This document shows positions 7,241 to 17,536 of a DNA stretch of 64,000 nt, in pieces. This DNA is from Rhizophagus irregularis (Eukaryota; Glomeromycota; Glomeromycetes; Glomerales; Glomeraceae): the NCBI RefSeq assembly GCF_026210795.1, contig NC_089455.1:558001-622000 (forward strand), read 5' to 3'. Numbering within the stretch: position 1 is the stretch's first letter; each line of letters starts with the position of its first letter. The notes beneath the pieces are model-generated. The model made no database searches, was not told the DNA's origin, and worked only from the letters and a program-made list of their open reading frames with translations. The translations under genes were made by a program, and so were the position numbers.

Positions 7241-8770
7241 ATTTAAGGTGAGTTATTGTTTTTCGTTCTCTTTTTTTTCATTTTCACTTCATTCTAATTT
7301 TGTTTCTTTTTAGGTCCTGGTTTTTAGCATTTCGGCTTTTCAGTTAATTATCTAATCTATGAACTAACTGTGGAGAATCAGGATAATCAAACTGCAATAT
7401 TGGAAATATTGGAGAAAAAAAATTAAAAAATCCTGAACGTCTTTAGAATAAGCTGATTAAGAAATCAAATACTATGTAATAAACTATCAACATGATTAAG
7501 CATTTCGGTCCACCTTTCATAGAACGAAGGTACGTCTTTTTTTGTTTAGTTTCTTCATTCTTTTTGGTCTTTTTTCGTTCTTTTCAGTTTTGTTTCATAC
7601 TTTTTGGTCTTGTTTTGTTTTTTCTAGTCTTGTTTTGGTCTTGTTTTTGGTCTTGTTTCGATCTTTTCAATCTTGTTTCGATCTTATTTTGTTCTTTTCG
7701 ATCTTATTTTGATCTTTTTAGTCTTATTTTGGTCTTGTTTTTGGTCTTGTTTCGATCTTTTTGATCTTATTTCATTCTTGTTTCGTTCTTTTTGATCTTG
7801 TTTTGATCTTGTTTTGATCTTGTTTTGTTCTTTTCGATCTTATTTTGATTTTGTTTTGATCTTTTTGATCTTATTTCAGTTTTATTTTCGGTCTTGTTTT
7901 GTTTTTTTCTGATCTTGTTTCGATCTTGTTTTGTTCTTTTTGATCTTGTTTTGATCTTGTTTCATTCTAACTTTTCTCTGTTTTTAGGTTCCGGTTTTTT
8001 GGTATTTCGGCTCTTCAGTTCAAAAATATGTCTTTTTTTCGTTTCTTTGTTGTTTTCATTTTTTTCGTTCTAACTTTTCTCTGTTTTTAGGTCCCGGTTC
8101 TTTAGTATTTTGGCTCTTCGATTTGAAGGTATATCTTTTTTTCATTTCTTTGTTGTTTCATTTTTTTGTTGCTTTCGTTCTTTTCGTTCTAACTTTTCTC
8201 TGTTCTTAGGTCCTGGTTTTTTGGCATTTTGGCTCTTTGGTTCGAAGGTATGTCTTTTTTTTCGTTTCTTTGTTGCTTTTGTTCTTTTTGTTTTAACAAA
8301 CTCTTTTTTCCTCTTAGGTCCTGGTTCTTTTTTCAACAACTTCGGCACTTTGGCATTTAGTTCCACATTTCGGTTTTAAGATGTGTTCTTTTTTATTTAT
8401 ATTTATTTTCTTTTTCGTTTTCGCTTTGTTCTAACTTATTTTCTCTTAGGTTCCAGTTCTTTCTTTGGCTACTTCGGCACTTTGTCATTTCAGTTTTACA
8501 TACAGGTGGGTCCTTTTTTTTTGTTTTTTTTTGTTTTATAAATCATTTCTAACTTCTTTTTCTTTTTTTTTTTTTTTGTTTACTTCTTTCAGTTCTTCTT
8601 TCTTTTTGTTTCTTTTTTGTTTTTTTTTACTGCGTTTTTTTTATTTTTTTTTAAGAAAAAGGAAAAAGGAAATGACTAAACGCGTAATTATTTTTGACAT
8701 GTTATATATACATAAATATCAAGATTGGTACTTTTGCGCACGATGTGGTCATACAATTGTAAATGGTTAA
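7241..8770 (+). repeat. Array C: mini-exon/intron modules with a TCTTG minisatellite
   Basis: GT-AG intron-like segments lie at 7248-7313, 7530-7987, 8129-8209, 8248-8317 and 8506-8592. Two others have lost their donor (ending 8090 and 8449). Branch-like TTCTAAC sits about 20 nt before several 3' ends. Exons at 8091-8128 and 8210-8247 are 38 nt; the latter is open in all three frames, giving GPGFLAFWLFGSK, VLVFWHFGSLVR or SWFFGILALWFE. Exons start GTYCYGG and several end GAAG. The 458-nt intron holds a minisatellite of 11-12 bp units (TTTTGATCTTG, TTTCGATCTTT) at about 7550-7975. A terminal open segment ends in YFCARCGHTIVNG at 8770. No family recognised; the architecture is like arrays A and B. 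Confidence 0.65.
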
Positions 8771-9139
8771 TTTATATGGGTAGTCTAAACATAACGTCTA
8801 CGTGATTGCAGTATTTTTAAATATTTAGATAAATGTATAATAACTTTGGCTTTAGTTTAACTTATAAATAAAATTTATTTTTATTTTTTATATTTGCAAA
8901 AAATAAAATTAGCCAATCAATTTAAAATATTAAAAACATTAAATTTATAAATTATTTTTTAAAGAGATGATTTAATCTGAATTATAATAATTCAGGATAA
9001 TAAGTTAGTAAAATTCATAATAAAATATATTATAAAAAATTTTTGCTTAAAAATTTATATAAAAATAAATTTGAACAATTAATGATAGAAAAAACTGCTT
9101 ATTAATAGATTTTTTTTGCAGAATTATACTGTATATAAC
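8771..9139. other. AT-rich spacer
   Basis: Mostly A/T homopolymer-like sequence. No gene, RNA gene or element end was recognised. Confidence 0.4.
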
Positions 9140-9141
9140 TA

Positions 9142-9894
9142 TAGTTGTTTCTGAAATTCAATTGGCAAATCCGAAATCCAAAATTACGAAATCGTAATTA
9201 ATTACGTAATTACATAATTAATTACGTGTTACAAAGTTAATTACGTATTCCAAAATTCTGAAATTTGCATAATAGTGTGAAATTGCGAATATCTCGGGAT
9301 CTAGTGAACAGATTTCGATGATCTTACTACCATTCGATTCGTCTCATCGAGGCGTATCTAATGATATGTGTTTCATTTCTATAGCACCGATATTGATGGA
9401 GTAAAATTACTATAAACATTTAATGAATTTTGGTGTCTGAGCACGATCTAGTGATTAGATTTGAATGAATTTACCACCATTCGATTCGTCATGACGAGAC
9501 GATTCTAATGGCGGTAAGATCATCTTTCTAGCATTGAAATTGGCGGAGCTATTACGCTATAAATATTTAAAAGTTATTAGTATCGGATCGCGATCTAGTG
9601 ATTGGATTTAAATGATCTTACTACCATTAGAATCGTCTTATCAAGACGAATCAAATGGTAGTAAGATCATCCAAAACGGATCACTGGGTGCCAAGTTATT
9701 ATTTGTTAAAGTTTTTATATATAAATCGGCCAAAATTAAGGCTAATTCTGGCCAAATATTTTCGTAATACGAAATTAATTACGGAGTCCGAAATCAATTA
9801 CGGAATACGGAGTTTTTCTAATGAATTACTTAATAATTACAGAATTATGTAATTACGTATTTTCGTAATACTAAAATAATTTCGGACACAAGTA
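9142..9894. mobile_element. Mariner-like TIR element with three palindromic modules
   Basis: The probable ends are TAGTTGTTTCTGAAATT (left) and TACTTGTGTCCGAAATT (reverse complement of right), each next to a TA dinucleotide. Both then run into ATTACGAAA and TACGTAATTACATAATT motifs, giving imperfect inverted arms of about 70 bp. Between them are three diverged modules of about 145 bp starting near 9297, 9446 and 9590. Each has a GATCTAGTGA-type start and a palindrome of the GATCTTACTACCATT type. The third palindrome is the best: GATCTTACTACCATTAGAAT faces ATCAAATGGTAGTAAGATC. No coding capacity. The Tc1/mariner assignment rests on TA flanks only. Confidence 0.55.
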
Positions 9895-10095
9895 TATATA
9901 TAACCTTTTATTATAATTTTTTTACTAATGATTTAGGTTTAAGTATTATTTTATATTGCTTTAACATTTAATAAAATTTATAATAATATATTTTATAAAA
10001 CAAAATATTTCAATTAAATACTTATATTTTACAAATTAAATATATAGCATTAGTATTTTTATTCCTATTTTAGGATTTTGATAATTGGGATTAAG

Positions 10096-10795
10096 GGTTA
10101 TTTGGGAAGTGGGCTTTTTCTTGTTAATAGTTGTTGTTTGAGGGGTTTGAAGTGATAGACGGAGGCTTGGTGTTTATTACCCTTTTTACTTAGTTTTTCC
10201 CTTAGGGTTTTCTGAGGTTATGACTTTCCTTTTTGTTTTTTAGTTTTTTCATTTTCCTGGAATTTCAGCATTTTCACTCTTAGTTTCAGTTTCTTTTGGG
10301 GGAGCTGGGGTATTGGAATGTTGATCATCTGGCTGAAGGTTTGGTGTTACTTAACTTTTTTGGATTTATGTAGATCGGTCTATTTAGGAGGGCTGATGGG
10401 ATTGGTGGATTTTAGTTTTTAATTTTTACTAATCAAGTTGATCAGCGGTTGATACATCAAAAGTACTAATATTAGATTGCTTACAATGTCATTGACTGGA
10501 TCTGGTGTATCCGCTTAGATTTAGTAAAATACCGTAATATTGGGAAGTGCATCTCCTATCGCTGTGAGCTTTTATTCCATTTCGTGCCTCCTCTATATAA
10601 GGACTTCATAGGGATTATGAAGGGGTTTGGCTTTTATTTTTGTTTGTTTTTAATGTTAATACAATGGTAATATGGATTCTTGGTGGTTGCATCCTTATGG
10701 GTGGGTATAACTAATTTAGAAAATAGTTTTCATTGTTGTTAACTAATTTTAATGTAAGCATATATAAATTATAAAATTAAAATAAAAAAAAAAAA
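10096..10795 (+). mobile_element. PolyA-ended retroposed segment (LINE-like 3' end)
   Basis: A 700-bp segment that is richer in G and C than its surroundings and ends in an A-rich tail (about 10772-10795). It is flanked by a perfect 16-bp direct repeat GATAATTGGGATTAAG (10080-10095 and 10796-10811). A long target duplication plus a 3' A tail is the mark of target-primed reverse transcription. No reverse transcriptase frame is visible, so it is probably a 5'-truncated non-LTR element or a retroposed non-coding RNA. Confidence 0.75.
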
Positions 10796-11013
10796 GATAA
10801 TTGGGATTAAGATTTTAGGTGTTAGAATTTTATACTAAACTTATTATAATATATTAATTAATAACAAATAATTTACTATTTAATAATTTATTAATAATAT
10901 TAAATTCCAATTATTTTGAGTTGTTTTAAATAATATTAGTTTTATTTAAATAAAAATTGTAATAGTAAAACCTTTATTTAATTATATTTTGCTATAGTAT
11001 TATTAGATTATTA

Positions 11014-11485
11014 CAGTCAACTCTCTATAAATGCACCCTTTATAAAAAAATTTTATATAGTTTACTTATAAAATTTTTGTATTACCTTAATTTTAGATTA
11101 ATATCATATAAATTTATATGTATTCTATAAATGCACACCCTTTTTAAATATACTCTTATATCTGACACTGGTAAAAAAATGGTCTATCCTACACATATCC
11201 TACACATATCTTACATATATCGGGTACTCAAAATGTAGAAAATCATACACAAATAATACACGTATCATATACGTATCAAGTACTTATATATATAGTATAC
11301 CTATCGAATATACTGATAATATATGTATGATATATATATTAGTACCCGATATGTGTATGATATGTGTATTATTTGTGTATGATTTTCTACATTTTGAGTA
11401 CCCAATATGTGTAAGATATGTGTAGGATAAATCATTTTTTTACCAGTGTGATTCCAAGGGGGATGCATTTATAGAAAGTTGACTG
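11014..11485. mobile_element. Pogo/Tc1-like MITE
   Basis: The ends are inverted repeats CAGTCAACTCTCTATAAATG (left) and CAGTCAACTTTCTATAAATG (reverse complement of right), one mismatch in 20, with TA on both flanks (11012-11013 and 11486-11487). A CAGT start with TA duplication fits the pogo branch of Tc1/mariner. There is no coding capacity; most of the interior is a second, nested MITE (11166-11448). Without it the element is about 190 bp. Confidence 0.8.
11166..11448. mobile_element. CACTG-ended foldback MITE nested in the pogo-like MITE
   Basis: A 283-bp element, nearly one palindrome. The ends read CACTGGTAAAAAAATGGTCT on the left and CACTGGTAAAAAAATGATTT as the reverse complement of the right. 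A 3-bp direct repeat TGA flanks it (11163-11165 and 11449-11451). CACTG termini with a 3-bp duplication suggest the CACTA (CMC/EnSpm) superfamily. Inner arms repeat ATATGTGTA-type motifs. No coding capacity. Confidence 0.75.
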
Positions 11486-11487
11486 TA

Positions 11488-12487
11488 TATTTTTGCTACC
11501 AATATAATCAATTGCATACAGTATTTTTAAATTATGAAATTAGATGAAATTGTATAAATATAATGAAAATTTATATTTTAGCTAATTAAAGCTATTTTAA
11601 TAAATTTGCTATATCAATTTAAAGAAAATATTTAATGATTGACTAGTAAGAATAAGTATAGTATAAAAAATATAATATTAAAAATCTTAAAGGTTTTATT
11701 TAAATTATATTAGTAGTAAGAACTAAGAAGATAAAAGTATAAAAAAAAAAATTTTAAATTAATAAAAATTAATTTTAATAATTACTACTGTTTTTTAAAA
11801 AAATAAGAGCAGAAATTAAAAAAAAATTTATTGGCAATTTAAAATTATACAAGTCTATTTTTCTATTTAGTAAACTGAAAATACTGTACAATTTGTCAAT
11901 TAAAACTTAGACAATAAATATAAAAATATGAAAAATGATAATACTTTATAAGAACTGCTGCTTGGCTATAGAACACAATACTTCTAAGACATACTTCTAC
12001 CTCTAGCTTATAATTTTAAAGAGAATTGAACCTATTTATAAGTATTCAACAATGAATTCAAGTTGTATATTATACAAATTATCAAATTATCTAAAAAAAA
12101 GGATCAAAAGGAGATGGAAAAAAGAAGTGACAAAAAAGAAAAGAAAAAAATAAACATTAATGTGACCTACTTATTTTTACCAATATGAATTCATATCTTA
12201 TTATTAGGAGAATGGGCTGTATTTAATTTGTTAATTTGTTTTATATATAAATGCTGTAGAATAGGCATTTGTAAAATTATAGTATTTCAATTTAGTTTAC
12301 TGCAAATTTATTAAAATTATAAATGTATATTATATGTATGATATACTTTATTAACAGAAATGGCTTTCAATTAAAGAAAAAATAAGCAAAATATGACATG
12401 TTTTCTAGGATCTTTAAAAAAATAACATTTATTAGTTATGCTAATATAATAAAGAAATTATCATTAATCATAAAAATGTCATGTAAG
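11488..12487. other. AT-rich downstream flank of the RRM gene
   Basis: No open gene or element end was recognised. It probably includes the 3' untranslated region of the minus-strand RRM gene that ends at 12488. Confidence 0.4.
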
Positions 12488-13292
12488 TTACAAATTATAA
12501 AAAGGTTTTTCATTCCAGCGTGGTTTCCTACGTTGAGCACGAGCAGCTTGAACAGAATAAGCACTACCGTCAATGTAAACATTTCCTTTCTTTATAGCAG
12601 CATCGTACGTTTCAAATGATTCGAAAGTAACGAAAGCACAACTCTAAATTATAAAAAAATTAATAAAAATCATACCGAGATCCGTTAAATAAACATTACC
12701 TTACTGATTACCAAATCCATATGAATTACACGACCAAATTGCTCTTCCAATATCCTTCTCAATTTAGTCTTAGTTATATCAGGTTTAACGGATCCAATAA
12801 AAACGCGATATTCTAAAGGATAAATAGGAAATTAGTTAAATGGAATACATCTGGAAAACGCGAAGAAAATTTTCTTTCTTTCCTTTGCCTTCATATGGAT
12901 TTGCTTGATTAGCATGAATCCAATCGCAATCACCCTCTATGTCAATAAAATCCAATTTAGCGTTACCGCTGCCACAACTATATCCATTATTATTATTATA
13001 CTCATTGAACGGTCTCCCATTCGCTACATTCATTACACAATAAAATTGATACATTTTAAACAAATAAAATATGTATAAACTGCAAACTTTATTATTGCAT
13101 ACTTGTAGGGTGTTTAGGATAATCTTTCAACACCGTTATTAAATCCTTTTGTGACTTGATTAAAGCATCTTTATACGAGATTAAAGCTTCTTGTAACTGG
13201 GCTATTTTGTCTTCTTTCGACCTAATAACCGCGTCCTTCAGCTCAATTTGTAACTTTAATACATCACAGTTAGAACATTTTTGGTGTCCCAT
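12488..13292 (-). CDS. RRM-domain RNA-binding protein with N-terminal coiled coil
   Basis: A small four-exon gene. Exon 1 (13292-13103) starts MGHQKCSNCDVLKLQIEL and continues as a heptad-like coiled coil. Exon 2 begins at 13023 and encodes an Asn/Gly-rich and acidic stretch (NEYNNNNGYSCGSGN, DCDWIHANQANPYEGKGKK). Exons 3 (12812-12700) and 4 (12643-12488) form one RRM: RNP2-like RVFIGSV, a helix KTKLRRILEEQFGRVIHMDL, RNP1-like CAFVTFESFETYDAAI, then a basic C-terminus with RRKPRWNEKPFYNL. The exon 2/3 junction is the weak point: frame and acceptor fit only a GC-AG intron of about 49 nt or a frameshift. The role is RNA binding; the partner RNA is unknown. It lies tail-side to the repeat region and head-side to the isomerase gene, on the same strand. 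Confidence 0.8.
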
Positions 13293-13486
13293 TGTAATAA
13301 CGTAATAACAAATATGCAACACGAAAATGACGAAAATGGCAATGGCAGTGAAATGATTTTTAGTCGCGTCTTCAAAAATATTTACGGAAATATATTTGAT
13401 TGATCTGTGATTACTGAGAATTTATTATTAAATATGATTGGTTGGTTTCGTGTAACACACGGGTACTTCGCGTCTTCACATTTAAA

Positions 13487-14355
13487 TTATAATTTTGCGT
13501 ATTTCCAATTTTTCACGCTCATATAATTAACCCCTTCAACATACATTTCTTGTTTCAATGACCCATAAATAGCTCCAGCTTTCGCTTTACCAGACCATTT
13601 TAATCCCAACTCTTTTGCTTTTCCTAATAATTCACTCTCTGATGCTAAAACATCTACAAGTTCTTTTTCTAATGCTTCTTTTGCTGCGAATCTATGAGCT
13701 TGTAAAATACAATCTCGATAAGTTTTAGGTGTCATTTTAATACGAACTATAGCTGCCATCCCGGGATGAAGAGGAGAGGGAATGTCAACTTCATTCTTGT
13801 AAAAAAAAGTATCCAGAAATGTCAATCAGTAATATATATTGAATAATGAATATTTAATATTGGTCACGTACCATACACAAATACCCTCTATCATTTCTCA
13901 TAACACGATAATCTATTTAAAATTATTATAAAGCTTAATCAAAGTTAAAATTAAATCAAATTTCCATTTTTCTTACCATGTGCCAAGGCTAACATGAATC
14001 CTCCAGCAAAAGCATGTCCATTGATTGCAGCAACAGTAGGGATGGGAAACGTTAAAATTCTTACTAATAGTTTTAAATAATAATCGTCAAAAAATCCTGG
14101 TGTAGTAATGGCATGTTCCAAATCTAACCCATTACTAAAAAATTTTCCTTCTCCTGTAGTGATAAGCGCAGCAGGTTCGCCATCTTCCTGTTCACGAACT
14201 TTTTCTATTTCGTCCAAAGCTCCAAAAAGTGCTTCAATAAATTTTGTATTAAATCGATTTTCTCCGGTTTTCATTGTCAAAATAAATAATGGTCCTTCTC
14301 GAACAAGTGTAACCATTTGATTAGATGCATCAGGAAAAGCGGTTTTTAAATTCAT
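13487..14355 (-). CDS. Peroxisomal enoyl-CoA hydratase/isomerase
   Basis: Three exons (14355-13977, 13912-13872, 13795-13487) give 242 residues, normal for a single-domain crotonase fold. Exon 1 has the crotonase core: a GKFFSNGLDLEHA oxyanion-hole segment and PTVAAINGHAFAGGFMLAL. Splicing gives ALAHDYRVMRND, then RGYLCMNEVD, which fits Delta3,Delta2-enoyl-CoA isomerases, where the acidic residue of the NEVD segment is the likely catalytic base. The protein ends KYAKL, and AKL is an accepted PTS1 peroxisomal signal, so it probably isomerises unsaturated fatty acyl-CoAs for beta-oxidation in peroxisomes. Both introns are GT-AG with clean frame. Hydratase rather than isomerase activity cannot be excluded. 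Confidence 0.88.
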
Positions 14356-15171
14356 TTTCGAAATTCGTTGTCTGTAAAGTATATTTCTAATGTTTAAAAT
14401 ATATCTCTTGAATTTAACTTTTGAACTGATGTAAGATCAATATACCTTTACGATTGTCCTATCAAAGATTTGTGTTTTTGAAGAATAAAATTTTGCGAAA
14501 GGATTATTCTTATTTTATATTTTAAATAAGGTAATTGGTATCACTTATATTACATTATCTTGATGATCTTCTATAAAAAAAGGAATCTGAAAATATTCAA
14601 ATGTTAAAAAACACTACAAGTGGATCTAATCATCTAAATGTGAAGCAATATTAAATAAAATATTATACGATTGAATCATAGGAATATAAGCGCGTCGTTT
14701 TTAATAACTTTATGTAGTATTATAACAATAATAAGCTAACAGGTAACGATTTCGTGATAAAAACAATTGTCAATATAAAATGGAAAAAATAAAACAGTTC
14801 GCTTTATTTTAACAACTTATACTTTTTTTCATGTGACAAATGCCATTCATGGATTGCTGGAAAGTTGAAAATGCTTTGGCATTCAGTCCAATTCCAATAA
14901 AATTATTAGAAGCTCATGGAAATATGTATATGTAAAATAATATTTATTGTGTTATTGAAATTGGGATTGAAAGGGATTGAAAGGTCAAGGAATTATTGGA
15001 AGCTTTCAAGAACATTACTGAATGCCCAATCGAACGAAACGCGTGAATTGTTTGCAACTTCTAAACTGCATAACTATGACATCACTCCGATCACATCGAT
15101 CACATCATTCACATGATTTTGGTCTACAATAAAAGGATAAAAAAAGATAAAGTACAGAAAAACTTCTTTTT
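14356..15171. promoter_or_regulatory. Divergent intergenic region, isomerase and DCAF6-like genes
   Basis: The region separates two head-to-head genes. A short open stretch at 14916-15116 has no recognisable similarity and is not called. An imperfect inverted repeat is present (GGCATTCAGTCCAATTCC near 14880; GAATTATTGG and TACTGAATGCCCAAT near 14990-15030). ACGCGT occurs near 15038. No TATA box could be singled out in the AT-rich background. Confidence 0.35.
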
Positions 15172-17536
15172 ATGAACATGGAACACCAAAGGATCCGGAT
15201 TAGTCACGGTTCATACTCTCAAGTAAATAAACTTCTCGTTCAGAGAGAATTATATCCAAACCAGAAGCCATACACAAAAGCATTTTATTCAGATCCTTAT
15301 GTTGTTAAACGTTTTAGTAAACCCGTGAGTCTCACAGGTCATGACGGGTGTGTAAATACTGTCATATGGAACGACGCAGGTAACCTTATACTGTCAGGCT
15401 CAGGTATGTACAAATTACAATGGGCTAGTTTCAAGAATAATCACTAAAAACTTATTATCAAATTTTATTAGTAGAAATTATTATATGGCTGAGTTGATTA
15501 ATTATCTTTTTTCTACTTTTGATTAGATGATTGTCGTCTTAAGATATGGTCTCCATTTGATAGACCTGAAAAACCTCTCGTCCATTCAATACCATCAGGC
15601 CATACTTCAAACATCTTTTCTGCTAAATTTATGCCAAAGACGAATGATCGACATATAGTTTCATGCGCTTGTGATGGAATTGTTAGGTTCACTGATCTTA
15701 ACGATTATATTGCTAATTCTCCTTCACATAGTTGGCGTCCTTCACCAGAATTTCGATGTCACAGTAATATGGCGTAAGTTTTTATTCATATACTTGTTAG
15801 GGTATCATCCGTTAGTTTTGAATCGCGTCTTAAGATATATTTTATTTCGTTATATTTGAGATAGATATGAAGTTTTGCCTGATCCCGATGATTCAAAGGT
15901 GTTTTTCTCTTGTGCCGAAGACGGCCGAATAAATAAATACGATCTCCGCATGAACACATCTTGTAATCGCGAACCTTGTAAACGTCACACATTTTTAGAT
16001 TTGAACGTTAATCATAATCCGAGAAAGCGTGCTAGTAATCAACAATCTAGTGATAATAATGAGGATCGTTCACAAAGCGAACCGGAGTCAGAACAACGAT
16101 CAGAACGTAGAAGACGACCTTTTGCATTTCGGGCGGGTTCAGATATGAGTGTTACGGCTATATCAATCAGACCAGATTATCCTGTTTATTTGGCTGCTGC
16201 ATGTGGAGATGATACTATACGTATTTATGATCAACGATTTGTGAGGTCATCATCGCCTTATCATCGAGATGTTCAAGTATATCAGTTTATTCCTACAGTA
16301 ATGCGTCAAGACCCATCGAAGCGCCATCAAATGACTAGTTTGAAATTCGATCCAAATGGTGGAGGTGATTTATGTGCTAGTTACAGTAGTGATAAAATTT
16401 ATTGGATTAGACCTGGAGCTGGTCTAGTCGATAATCCAAAAAAGATGAGAAAAGGCGCAGTGAGAATATCGAAAAGGGAAAAACAAGGTGATTCAGATAA
16501 TCATTCGGAGGATAAAATGAAAGTAGATAATATGCAAGTAGATAATATTAATATGAACGAAGAAAAGACAAAAGAAGAAAATTTGTTTGATTTTGTTGGA
16601 GAGAGAGATACGATTCCAACTTCTGAAAATATTAAGGATCAAGTTGATATTATGAACGAAGAAAAGACAAAAAAAGAAAAATTAATTGATTTTGTTGGAG
16701 AGAGAGATACAATTCCAACTTCTGAAAATATTAATAATAATATTAATGAAATTAGACAAAATTTATATGCCGAAATGCAAAATATGAACGATATAAAGGA
16801 CGAACAAGAAGAGTATGAAGATGATTACATGTATAGCTCTGATGAAGAGGATAACGATATGGAAGAAACACACGATGAAGACGTAGCTATGACTTATACT
16901 GGTCATTTAAATTCCAGAACTATGGTGCGTTTGAATTAATTATCATTCTGATTATATTTTGGAGAAACATTAATTAAATCTAATATAAATTGATATTAGA
17001 TTAAAGAGGCATATTTCTTTGGTGCAAAATCAGAATATATTCTTTCTGGTTCGGATGACCGTCGTATATTTATATGGAATAAGTTAACGGGAAAAATAGT
17101 AAATTCATTTATTGGTGACCACGTAAGAGTTATTTACTCCCTTCTAAGATTCAATCATCTTTGCAACAGTACTAACCTAATTTTTTGTTATATTAGAAAG
17201 TTGTAAATTGTGTTCAACCACATCCATATTATCCGATTATATGTACTTCTGGAATTGATTACGACATAAAACTTTGGTATCCTGAAGGAGAAGAAAATGA
17301 TATTTCAAATCTTGAGGAAGTTATGAGAGAATCACGGCAAGAAAATAATGATTGGGGTGGTAATGTCTTAGTTTTACCCTTAAATCAATTAAATCAATTT
17401 ATGCAATTTTTTGGTAGGTTTTTTATTTTAATTAAATTTTTTTAATATTAATTTTAATAAATAACTTAATTCTTTTCTCCTTTTCTTTTTAGCTTTATTA
17501 GGTAATGATTCCGGAAGTATTTTTGATTTTGAATAA
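15172..17536 (+). CDS. DCAF6-like WD40 protein (CUL4-DDB1 substrate receptor)
   Basis: Six exons (15172-15403, 15527-15773, 15865-16924, 17000-17122, 17197-17413, 17493-17536) give 640 residues in a clean frame. WD repeats are visible: [87 protein letters not shown]. The C-terminal pair has [26 protein letters not shown] and [20 protein letters not shown], which match animal DCAF6 (NRIP/IQWD1) closely. The family docks on DDB1-CUL4 ubiquitin ligases; that role here is inferred. Between the repeat groups lies a long acidic, low-complexity insert with a 33-residue tandem duplication (ATGs at 16553 and 16652). The start is the first in-frame ATG after stops and gives the family N-terminus. Confidence 0.9.

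Noticed and set aside
8142-8366. Lysine-rich open stretch on the minus strand
   Set aside because: It is the reverse of the pyrimidine-rich array C and has no family features.
7492-8379. Long open stretches rich in Phe/Leu as membrane proteins
   Set aside because: They are translations through the T-rich introns and the TCTTG minisatellite of array C, not independent genes.
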